Of a stretch of DNA of 24,113 bases, positions 8,718 to 15,595 are shown piece after piece. A program made the translations under genes and the position numbers. Every line of letters begins with the position of its first letter. The first letter of the stretch is position 1. The DNA is from Bacillota bacterium (GTDB taxonomy: Bacteria; Bacillota; Clostridia; Lachnospirales; Lachnospiraceae). The notes below the pieces were generated by a model. The model had not been told where the DNA came from, did no database searches, and was given only the letters and a program-made list of their open reading frames with translations. The stretch is taken from assembly GCA_023428885.1 (NCBI GenBank), contig JAEYWQ010000425.1, positions 1 through 24,113 of the forward strand, read 5' to 3'.

Positions 8718-9212
8718 TTAGACCTCATAGGGGATCTCATGCTTTTTAATAAACTCTTTGACTTGTTCATCCCAAGCATTTTCTAGAGTTTTATCCAGTA
8801 TAAAGGTTTTTAAACCTAAACCTGTGATAATATGAAGAGTTGAATTTTCATACTTAATGTGAAAATACAAGCCACTAATCTCTTCAGCTTTCATAGCTAC
8901 TCCTGCGTTCTGAAGCACCTGAATAATCTGCTTATTGGTTAGCATTAAAGTAATATGAAAGGATAGAGGTGTTTTATTCCCCTTTACAATGGAATAAGCA
9001 AAGGCTTTCACATCCTTCCATTTGCTATAGCTTCTCTCTCCAATCTCTTCTAATTCAGCACTATTATAGTACTCCTTATTTAACTTCCCATTGATTTGAA
9101 AACGCGAAAAGGTATTCATCGTGAACTCAGATAACAGGAATTCATCAAACATATTCTGTATTAACAACTTTGCCATAAACGGCTTAACTTCAACTACTTT
9201 TAAGGCAATCAT
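8718..9212 (-). CDS. DUF5721-like conserved protein of unknown function
   Basis: This is a 164-residue soluble protein without signal peptide or membrane segments. The N-terminal sequence, with a VEVKPFMAKLL stretch and then FDEFLLSEFTMNTFSRFQING, matches my memory of the DUF5721 family found in Lachnospiraceae; I could not check this. Secondary structure looks mixed, with several beta strands (LSFHITLML, GLYFHIKYENSTLHIITGL) and a C-terminal helix. No catalytic motif is recognisable. It is the third gene of a probable operon, 32 nt after traX, with AAAGG 8 nt before its ATG. Relatives would be expected to have a regulatory or binding role, but nothing in the sequence shows it. Confidence 0.75.
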   Translation of the reverse strand: MIALKVVEVKPFMAKLLIQNMFDEFLLSEFTMNTFSRFQINGKLNKEYYNSAELEEIGERSYSKWKDVKAFAYSIVKGNKTPLSFHITLMLTNKQIIQVLQNAGVAMKAEEISGLYFHIKYENSTLHIITGLGLKTFILDKTLENAWDEQVKEFIKKHEIPYEV

Positions 9213-9244
9213 AGGAACAACCTTTCTAGAAACTGTAATATGAT

Positions 9245-9979
9245 TTATTCAATGAAACTACGAATCAAACATAAGATTAATAAGTGGGCTGGATAAAAGA
9301 TGTAGAACAAATACTTAACGTTTCGTCCTTTTTGTCCATTATATAAATACAAAATAGGTGCTGCTAAAATTGCCATAAATTCAATATTTGGTCGCAAGAA
9401 ACCAACAATTAAGACAAAGATAATCGTACTTATCTTCTTACTTCGATGTCCAAGGTAGAAACCTACCATCAACAACACGCCATAACCGAACTCCTGATAG
9501 CTCCCCCGAAGAAAGATTAAGGCGAACCCTCCCCCAACGATAACCATAACCATGAAGATATTCATAAGGTATGGATTGATTTCACTATATGTTCTTTGGA
9601 TCTTATCTAACAAAGCTACTGTGAGCAAGCCCAATAGCAAGGTCAGCATAATATTACGTCGGACTAAAGCATGGGTTATATCTACTGGATACCAAAAAGC
9701 CCAATAGTATGGCAGTTCTGCTATCACTGCAAATATGGACAATCTCATAATATATTTCTTAAGACTTTTCGTATGGAAAAATCCTTCCACAATCAGAAAA
9801 GCAAAGATTGGAAAAGCGATACGTCCGATGGTCCTACCAAGAACCCATAAAATATCGATATCCTGTCCACCAATGGTCATCTGAAACAAAAAGCCTGAAT
9901 CCTTTGGTACAAAAAAAGCCGTAAGGTGATCTATTAGCATGCTTATGCATGCGATCATTTTCAATGTGAATGTACTCAA
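9245..9979 (-). CDS. TraX-family polytopic membrane protein
   Basis: This 244-residue protein has about seven or eight hydrophobic segments throughout and few long loops. It opens STFTLKMIACISMLIDHLTAFF, then GRTIGRIAFPIFAFLIVEGF, features of the TraX family (PF05857). The founding member acetylates F-pilin; chromosomal homologues in Firmicutes have no settled role but resemble membrane acyltransferases. The start is TTG: it overlaps the stop codon of the upstream GH13-like gene (TTGA), has GAGAGG 8 nt before it, and gives the typical family N-terminus. The next in-frame ATG would remove that segment. Overlap implies translational coupling with the GH13-like protein. An acetyl-transfer role on a carbohydrate or protein is speculation. 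Confidence 0.85.
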   Translation of the reverse strand: MSTFTLKMIACISMLIDHLTAFFVPKDSGFLFQMTIGGQDIDILWVLGRTIGRIAFPIFAFLIVEGFFHTKSLKKYIMRLSIFAVIAELPYYWAFWYPVDITHALVRRNIMLTLLLGLLTVALLDKIQRTYSEINPYLMNIFMVMVIVGGGFALIFLRGSYQEFGYGVLLMVGFYLGHRSKKISTIIFVLIVGFLRPNIEFMAILAAPILYLYNGQKGRNVKYLFYIFYPAHLLILCLIRSFIE

Positions 9980-11805
9980 TTTTTCTTCCTCTCTATCAAC
10001 AAAGCAATGGTTCTTGGCTTTACCATCATGCTCTTTTTATACACCTTATCTTCTTCATAAAACCCTTCCTCCGTCGTAAAGACCAGTAACCACTCTGTTA
10101 CCTTACCCACATCAGGTAAATCAAACTCTTGAGCTTCCCAATGCATATTACAGATGACAAAGCAAGTGAAATCCTTTCGTTTTGAATTGATCACTGCATA
10201 CTCACCATTTAACATAAAGGCAATCAAACGACTATAATTTGTGTAGTCTGGATACCAGGCTTTCTTTCCATGAAAGGATAAATCCGGATAACCACAGGCA
10301 ATATAATCCATACCTTTCAACTCTATGCTGTTGTGAAAAACAGGATGTGATTTTCGAAGATGAATTATCTTCTTGCAAAATTCAAATAAAGCGCTATTTG
10401 ACTTATTTTGCTTCCAATCTACCCAGCCAATCTCATTGTCCTGACAATAGGCATTGTTATTGCCCTGCTGGGAATTACCAAACTCATCTCCTGCTTGAAT
10501 CATTGGAGTTCCTTGGCTTAAAAACAAGACAGCTAATGCATTCCTAATCATCTTATATCGTAATTCATTGATCGCCTTCTTTGAAGTCTTACCTTCTACA
10601 CCGCAATTCCAGCTATAATTATAATCAGTTCCATCATGGTTGTTTTCTGCATTATCTTCATTGTGTTTTACATCGTAAGAATATAAATCAGCTAAGGTAA
10701 AGCCATTCTGATCTGCAAGATAATTAATGACTGCACATTGAGAAGGGTTTTTCTTATATCGATAGACTAACTTTTGCACTTGCTCTTCATCTGACTTGAT
10801 AAATCTACGAACATCTGTAAGAAACCCATCATTATATTCCGCAAGATTGCGATACTGTGGCACTATATCATGATGATACACTCTTTTTGTATCCCAGGAC
10901 TCTGATAATAATTTGGTATGAGCCAGATAAGGGTCTGTGGCAATCAACTGTTCCAGGTTTGGATTTTGCTTGATATAAAAGCCGTCGATATGATACTCCA
11001 TCTTCCAGAAGCGTAAACATTCCAGTACCGTAAGCGGAGTAAGTTCCTCAGAAAAATGCATATCTAGAAGTAGCTCTATGCCATGTAAATGCAGTTGCTT
11101 TACCATCTCTTTCATCTCTTGAATGCAGTTGTGAGGCTGGCTTGCATAAGATGCTTTCGGAGCAAAATAATACGCATCCCCTGTATATCCCCAAACATTA
11201 AGCTTGATTGGCTCATCTATGGATGTGTTAAGATCCATCCTATGTTTTGGTCTGCCATATACAAAATTCCCTTGGTTTAATATCTCATTAAACTCTACAC
11301 AGGGCATGAGTAATACTGCGTTTATACCTAGATCTTTCAGATAAGGTATCTTTTCAATAACACCTAGATAACTTCCTCTATGCTTCACAGCAGAAGTATG
11401 GTGCATGGTATATCCTCTTACATGCAGCTTATATAGTATTAAGTCATTATATTCTAACTGTAAGGCTTCATCTTTACCCCAGTCAAATTCTTGAAGATCC
11501 CAGCTTCCGTAGAGATTGGCAGGGTCCACCCTTTCTCCGAAGTTCTCACGACCAAGAAGCTTCCTAGCATAAGGATCAATAAATTCTCTGTCCCATGAAA
11601 GATAGCGATAACTATCTCCAAGCAGTTTAGTATACGGTATGGTAATAGAATAAACATCGCCCATCCGATGTTCTTTCGATAATTGATACTCCTTAAGCAT
11701 TGTATTCTTCGAGGAATCATATAGCCTAAGAGCACAATCTCTACCGTTAGGAATCGCAACGCGAAAAACGATGTTCCCATCCTGATAACTAAGCCCTAAC
11801 TCCAT
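9976..11805 (-). CDS. GlgX/isoamylase-like GH13 protein, catalytic residues lost
   Basis: This 609-residue protein follows the glycogen-debranching GlgX pattern: N-terminal CBM48-like beta domain (1-100), a TIM-barrel from about 120, WNCGVEG at 399-405 and AGDEFGNSQQGNNNAYCQDNE at about 438-458, then a C-terminal beta domain. The active site is degenerate. Region I (usual D-V-V-x-N-H) is D248-M-H-F-S-E. Region II (usual G-F-R-F-D) is G275-F-Y-I-K, with Lys279 in place of the nucleophile Asp. Region IV (usual H-D) is Gln366-Asn367. Only the acid/base Glu302 (SESWD) is kept. The roughly 50-residue loop between regions I and II of GlgX is missing as well. Normal hydrolysis is therefore unlikely; glucan binding is possible. 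It heads an operon with TraX and the DUF5721-like protein, and GGGAG lies 7 nt before the ATG. The reading frame is intact, so it is not a decaying pseudogene by frame. Confidence 0.88.
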   Translation of the reverse strand: MELGLSYQDGNIVFRVAIPNGRDCALRLYDSSKNTMLKEYQLSKEHRMGDVYSITIPYTKLLGDSYRYLSWDREFIDPYARKLLGRENFGERVDPANLYGSWDLQEFDWGKDEALQLEYNDLILYKLHVRGYTMHHTSAVKHRGSYLGVIEKIPYLKDLGINAVLLMPCVEFNEILNQGNFVYGRPKHRMDLNTSIDEPIKLNVWGYTGDAYYFAPKASYASQPHNCIQEMKEMVKQLHLHGIELLLDMHFSEELTPLTVLECLRFWKMEYHIDGFYIKQNPNLEQLIATDPYLAHTKLLSESWDTKRVYHHDIVPQYRNLAEYNDGFLTDVRRFIKSDEEQVQKLVYRYKKNPSQCAVINYLADQNGFTLADLYSYDVKHNEDNAENNHDGTDYNYSWNCGVEGKTSKKAINELRYKMIRNALAVLFLSQGTPMIQAGDEFGNSQQGNNNAYCQDNEIGWVDWKQNKSNSALFEFCKKIIHLRKSHPVFHNSIELKGMDYIACGYPDLSFHGKKAWYPDYTNYSRLIAFMLNGEYAVINSKRKDFTCFVICNMHWEAQEFDLPDVGKVTEWLLVFTTEEGFYEEDKVYKKSMMVKPRTIALLIERKKN

Positions 11806-11828
11806 ACATTATCTCCCATCCGCCATCC

Positions 11829-11932
11829 TACGATATAGCCCTGATTATCGTAAGCTTGCTTTCGTTACAACCCACATAGGAAATGTGAGATTATTTTACA
11901 CTAATTCTATCTTGAATAAATCCATAAGTCAA
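11829..11932 (-). promoter_or_regulatory. Promoter and leader palindrome of the GH13-like operon
   Basis: On the minus strand TTGACT (complement of 11927-11932), 17 nt and TAGAAT (complement of 11904-11909) form a good sigma-A promoter. The leader is about 90 nt and holds a perfect 7-bp inverted repeat, TACGATA (11829-11835) and TATCGTA (11846-11852), 10 nt apart. It could be an operator or an RNA hairpin. Confidence 0.75.
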
Positions 11933-11937
11933 GGGAA

Positions 11938-11979
11938 CAAAAACGAGCGAACTGACGCATCCTTGCATCAGTTCGCTCG
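11938..11979 (-). terminator. Intrinsic terminator of the ABC-F gene
   Basis: A strong hairpin with perfect 12-bp arms (11944-11955 and 11968-11979) lies 24 nt after the ABC-F stop. On the minus strand it is followed by TTTTTGTT. The -35 box of the next operon begins only about 6 bp beyond, so termination and initiation are tightly packed. Confidence 0.92.
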
Positions 11980-12003
11980 GTCTTATATGATAATCTTGAA
12001 TCC

Positions 12004-13650
12004 TTATTCTTCTTCGCCGGTTTCAACTTCCTTTTCTACCTCAACTACTGCCTGTCTCTTACGAGCCATAGCATCGCTGTCAAGATATTCATCATAAGTT
12101 GAAATCTTATCAATTAAGCCATTTGGAGTAATTTCCATAATACGGTTTGCAATAGTTTGAATAAACTGGTGATCCTGTGAAGTAAATAGAGCAACACCAG
12201 AAAATTTAATCATACCATTATTCAAAGCAGTAATAGATTCCATATCTAAATGGTTGGTTGGCTCATCCATGATTAATACGTTAGCTCCCATAATCATCAT
12301 CTTAGAAAGCATAACACGTACACGTTCACCACCAGATAAAACATTAACCTTCTTAACACCGTCTTCTCCTGCAAATAACATTCTTCCAAGGAAACCACGA
12401 ACGTAAGTAACATCCTTTTCTGGAGAATATGGCATTAACCAGTCTACAATAATCTCATCCCCAGAAAACTCCTTGGTGTTGTCCTTTGGGAAGTATGCCT
12501 GAGTCGTTGTAATACCCCACTTAAATTCACCAGAATCTGCTTCCATCTCACCAGCCAAAATCTTAAATAAAGTGGTAGCTGCCACGGTATTACTTCCAAC
12601 AAAAGCAACCTTATCTTCACGATTGATAATAAAGGATAGGTTATCGAGAACTTTAACTCCATCGATTGTTTTAGACATGTTCTTAACTGTTAAAACTTCA
12701 TTACCAATTTCACGGTTTGGACGGAAATCAATGTATGGATACTTTCTGCTGGATGGACGAATCTCATCCAATTCAATTTTTTCCAGGGCACGTTTTCTAG
12801 AAGTTGCCTGCTTAGATTTGGAGGCATTAGCAGAGAAGCGTTGAATAAAGTCTTGTAGCTCTTTAATCTTTTCTTCCTTCTTCTTATTTGCTTCCTTCAT
12901 CTGTTTTACCATTAACTGACTGGATTCATACCAGAAGTCATAGTTACCAGCATAGAGTTGAATTTTTGCATAATCAATATCTGCAATATGGGTACATACT
13001 TTATTTAAGAAGTAACGGTCATGAGATACAACAATTACAGTATTCTCAAAACTAATCAAGAACTCTTCTAACCAGCGAATCGCTTCTAAATCTAAGTGGT
13101 TGGTAGGCTCATCGAGTAATAAAATATCAGGATTACCAAATAAAGCCTGTGCTAATAAAACCTTAACCTTTTCTCCACCGTTTAATTCACTCATTAATTT
13201 GTAATGAAGGTCAGTTTCGATACCAAGACCATTCAATAAAGTAGCAGCATCTGATTCTGCTTCCCAACCATTCAATGTGGCGAATTCAGCTTCTAGCTCG
13301 CTTGCACGAATACCATCTTCTTCAGTGAAATCTTCTTTGGCATAAATTAAGTCTTTTTCCTTCATGATATCGTAAAGACGTTGATTTCCCATGATGACTG
13401 TATTCAATACATCAAAAGCATCGTACTTAAAGTGATCCTGTTGTAAGAAAGATAAACGCTGACCAGGAGTTATGATAATATCTCCCTTAGTTTGCTCAAT
13501 CTGTCCAGAAAGTATTTTTAAGAAGGTGGATTTTCCAGCTCCATTCGCTCCTATTAGTCCATAACAGTTACCTTCTGTAAACTTAATATTTACATCCTCG
13601 AATAAGGCTTTTTTGCCTAATCTTAAGGTCACATTACTTGCTTGTATCAT
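12004..13650 (-). CDS. ykpA: ABC-F family ATPase, YkpA/YbiT type, with degenerate second ATP site
   Basis: This 548-residue soluble protein has two ATPase domains and no membrane segments; ABC-F proteins bind the ribosome and modulate translation. Domain 1 is complete: Walker A GANGAGKS (34-41), signature LNGGE (156-160), Walker B LLLDEPTNHLD (ending 187) and switch His210. A charged linker (about 240-310) separates the domains. Domain 2 keeps signature LSGGE (438-442) and Walker B MDEPTNHLD (461-469). Its Walker A is GSNTVAATT (352-360), with Ala358 where lysine belongs, and its switch histidine is Gln492. FKWGITTTQAYFPKDN and RGFLGRMLFAGE are typical of the YkpA/YbiT branch, not of antibiotic-resistance members. 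The ATG at 13650 has AGGT just upstream and yields the usual MIQASN-type start; the ATG at 13671 is less well placed. It is monocistronic, with a leader of about 260 nt. Confidence 0.92.
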   Translation of the reverse strand: MIQASNVTLRLGKKALFEDVNIKFTEGNCYGLIGANGAGKSTFLKILSGQIEQTKGDIIITPGQRLSFLQQDHFKYDAFDVLNTVIMGNQRLYDIMKEKDLIYAKEDFTEEDGIRASELEAEFATLNGWEAESDAATLLNGLGIETDLHYKLMSELNGGEKVKVLLAQALFGNPDILLLDEPTNHLDLEAIRWLEEFLISFENTVIVVSHDRYFLNKVCTHIADIDYAKIQLYAGNYDFWYESSQLMVKQMKEANKKKEEKIKELQDFIQRFSANASKSKQATSRKRALEKIELDEIRPSSRKYPYIDFRPNREIGNEVLTVKNMSKTIDGVKVLDNLSFIINREDKVAFVGSNTVAATTLFKILAGEMEADSGEFKWGITTTQAYFPKDNTKEFSGDEIIVDWLMPYSPEKDVTYVRGFLGRMLFAGEDGVKKVNVLSGGERVRVMLSKMMIMGANVLIMDEPTNHLDMESITALNNGMIKFSGVALFTSQDHQFIQTIANRIMEITPNGLIDKISTYDEYLDSDAMARKRQAVVEVEKEVETGEEE

Positions 13651-13732
13651 CTTAATACCTAGCCTTTCCATTCACTTAACATTACATTATTCACGTATAT
13701 TTCCACACTTACACCTGAGCATGCGCATATTA

Positions 13733-13876
13733 GCTAGCGTTCAAACCGAAAAAAACATGCTACGCGAGTTTTTTCGGTTCGCGTGCGCGTTCGCAGATAT
13801 GCAAGCAAGCTTGCATGATGACAAGCGGACAGTTTTACTGTCCCCCTGTCATCTGATCACTTTGCTAGCGCTCAAA
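13733..13876. repeat. Structured, direct-repeat-bounded intergenic element in the ABC-F leader
   Basis: Near-identical copies of a 13-mer, GCTAGCGTTCAAA (13733-13745) and GCTAGCGCTCAAA (13864-13876), bound about 118 bp. That stretch is richer in G+C than its surroundings and holds three adjacent hairpins. Hairpin one pairs AACCGAAAAAA (13744-13754) with TTTTTTCGGTT (13769-13779). Hairpin two pairs ATGCAAG (13799-13805) with CTTGCAT (13810-13816). Hairpin three pairs GATGACA (13817-13823) with TGTCATC (13847-13853), and inside it GGACAG (13827-13832) with CTGTCC (13838-13843). It may be a REP/MITE-like inserted repeat or a structured 5' leader. No transposase is nearby and no real coding sequence is seen. 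Confidence 0.7.
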
Positions 13877-13881
13877 TAAGA

Positions 13882-13946
13882 AGTGTGAAAATCACTATTT
13901 ATTTTCACACTATTTCATATTGTAACGTATATTTTACAATTTGCAA
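13882..13946 (-). promoter_or_regulatory. Probable ABC-F promoter flanked by two palindromes
   Basis: On the minus strand TTGCAA (13941-13946), 16 nt and TACAAT (complement of 13919-13924) are a plausible promoter. Just downstream, where transcription would begin, is a perfect 11-bp inverted repeat, AGTGTGAAAAT (13882-13892) and ATTTTCACACT (13901-13911), spacer 8. A 7-bp repeat ATTGTAA (13919-13925) and TTACAAT (13934-13940), also spacer 8, overlaps the -10. The 11-bp repeat could instead serve as a weak terminator of the LRR gene that ends at 13979. The rest of the gap to 13978 holds nothing else I can name. Confidence 0.5.
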
Positions 13947-13978
13947 GCATTTTTTAAGAATAAAGTGTCTACACAGCT

Positions 13979-15421
13979 TTATGGTAGCACACCAATCTCC
14001 CTGTATTTTAATTGATTCACCTCTGCAAATGTAATTGCCATCGACCCCTTTGGTGCTTCTATGACTACCTGCTTTGCTTGATCAAAAATCTTATATCCAT
14101 AAAAGGATACTGATTCTGGAATCAGAATACTATACAGCTTAGAACAGGAATAAAAAGCCATATCTCCAATTTCAATAGTACCTTTTGGGACCTCGAAACG
14201 ATTCAAAGAGCTACAAAAGGCAAATGCCAGCTGATCAATCACTTCTACAGAACCCATAAATGAAACTATGTTTAGCGAAGTACAGTTAGCAAAGGCTGAG
14301 TAAGAGATTCGCTCGATATCTCCTTTAAAAGTAACTCGAAAAGCATTCTCACACCCACTAAAAGCAGCCTCAGGAATTACTGTAATTTTTTCTGGAATGG
14401 TAATGTCATGAATCTGATAGCAATCTGCAAATGCATATGCTTCAAGTTCTACTATTGTCTGTGGTATATCAATATTCAATAAGGAACAACCAGCAAAAGC
14501 CTCATAACCTATACTTTTTAAGCTGGATGGGAAGATAATAAAACACAAAAACTTGCTCATGGAAAAAGCCCCATCTTCGATTTTGACCACGGTATCTGGT
14601 AGCACGAGTGTTTCATTGGTACGCCCTGCTGGGTACCTGATTAATGAAGTAATTGCTTTGTTGTAAAGTATCCCATCCACTAGGGCATAGTTTTTATTAT
14701 CTTCATTTAAGGTAATGATAGATAATTTCGTACAGTTACCAAAGGCATTCCTACCTATAGAGGTAACTGATGCTGGAATACTAACTCTAACTAAATTAGA
14801 ATTCCCGTAAAACGCTTGTGATTCAATCTCTTTTATCCCTTGCTCTAGTTCAACATTATTCACTCTCGCATTGCTAAATACATTACTAGCAATGGTCGTT
14901 ACCGGGTATTCTCCAATCTTTGATGGAATAACAATGGATTCGATTGGTGCTGATATAATCTTAGTAATACTGATATTCCCTTGAGTAATTTTAATACCAA
15001 CGATTGTACCTGCTTCATCAATCTGAGCTTTCGTTTTGTCTTCTGATAGTTTAGCCACACTTGATGATATTGAGCTAGGCTCCCCCTGTGATGCGGTAAT
15101 TGTTGGTGTCACTTTCGCGTCATTTTCCTCATCAACAATCATAGTTGGAGTTGGACTAATGGTCTCATCTTCTGGACGACTGGAAGGAAACTCAATTGCT
15201 CCGGAGCTTGTTATCTTAGGTATCAGATTGCTTATAGATTTATCTGGCTTTGGGGTAACCTCTGCTTGCGTTGTTGGTGACTCTTCTGATGTTTCTTGGA
15301 TAACCACTGTTGGTATATCACTCCTAAGTTCCTCTGGCATTGAATTATGTTCACTCTTGCAACCGGTAAAAAGCAACGCGGTTGAAACTACATATCCGAA
15401 TAGCTGCAACTTACGTTTCAT
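13979..15421 (-). CDS. BspA-type leucine-rich-repeat lipoprotein
   Basis: This 480-residue surface lipoprotein has a signal peptide and lipobox LFTGC, with the cysteine near residue 21. A long Ser/Thr/Pro/Glu-rich spacer (about 25-135) follows, and then about nine LRR_5 (BspA/TpLRR) repeats to the C-terminus. Repeat units are visible as IESQAFYGNSNLVRVSIPASV, IGRNAFGNCTKL, IGYEAFAGCSLL, LEAYAFADCYQI, IPEAAFSGCENA, ISYSAFANCTSL, IDQLAFAFCSSL and IGDMAFYSCSKL. Such proteins display extended LRR solenoids for adhesion or protein binding outside the cell. The start at 15421 is preferred to the ATG at 15499: the upstream ATG lies at the expected transcription start of the promoter at 15508-15536, and the later one gives a normal lipoprotein signal. 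The Shine-Dalgarno sequence GAAAGGG is somewhat distant (12 nt). It stands alone downstream of glnN. Confidence 0.9.
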   Translation of the reverse strand: MKRKLQLFGYVVSTALLFTGCKSEHNSMPEELRSDIPTVVIQETSEESPTTQAEVTPKPDKSISNLIPKITSSGAIEFPSSRPEDETISPTPTMIVDEENDAKVTPTITASQGEPSSISSSVAKLSEDKTKAQIDEAGTIVGIKITQGNISITKIISAPIESIVIPSKIGEYPVTTIASNVFSNARVNNVELEQGIKEIESQAFYGNSNLVRVSIPASVTSIGRNAFGNCTKLSIITLNEDNKNYALVDGILYNKAITSLIRYPAGRTNETLVLPDTVVKIEDGAFSMSKFLCFIIFPSSLKSIGYEAFAGCSLLNIDIPQTIVELEAYAFADCYQIHDITIPEKITVIPEAAFSGCENAFRVTFKGDIERISYSAFANCTSLNIVSFMGSVEVIDQLAFAFCSSLNRFEVPKGTIEIGDMAFYSCSKLYSILIPESVSFYGYKIFDQAKQVVIEAPKGSMAITFAEVNQLKYREIGVLP

Positions 15422-15507
15422 ACTAAATATATACCCTTTCTTAACTACAGGACGAAAGCTTCTCGTATCTCCAGTTTCATTTTGTATCCTTGGTTTCATT
15501 ATTATCC

Positions 15508-15536
15508 ATTATAGCATCGCTGATATAAAGTGTAAA
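15508..15536 (-). promoter_or_regulatory. Promoter of the LRR lipoprotein gene
   Basis: On the minus strand TTTACA (complement of 15531-15536), a 17-nt spacer and TATAAT (complement of 15508-15513) form a strong sigma-A promoter. Its -35 box lies within the T-rich tail of the glnN terminator. Confidence 0.85.
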
Positions 15537-15574
15537 GAAGGCTGTGAAATTACCTCTTCAGTAATTTCACAGCC
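15531..15574 (-). terminator. Intrinsic terminator of glnN
   Basis: A perfect 14-bp stem (15540-15553 with 15561-15574) and a 7-nt loop start 21 nt after the glnN stop. On the minus strand it is followed by TTCTTTACACTTT, an interrupted T-run. The stem is strong enough to make the call likely. Confidence 0.85.
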
Positions 15575-15595
15575 TCTATTCCTTGACCTTTTTAA

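Noticed and set aside
13744..13853. Possible CRISPR-like or tandem repeat array
   Set aside because: The three hairpins have different sequences and no regular spacer length; only the two bounding 13-mers repeat.
13613..13879. Plus-strand open frame of 88 codons over the ABC-F leader
   Set aside because: It overlaps the start of the ABC-F gene and the hairpin element, has no convincing ribosome binding site and no recognisable protein pattern; it is a chance opening.
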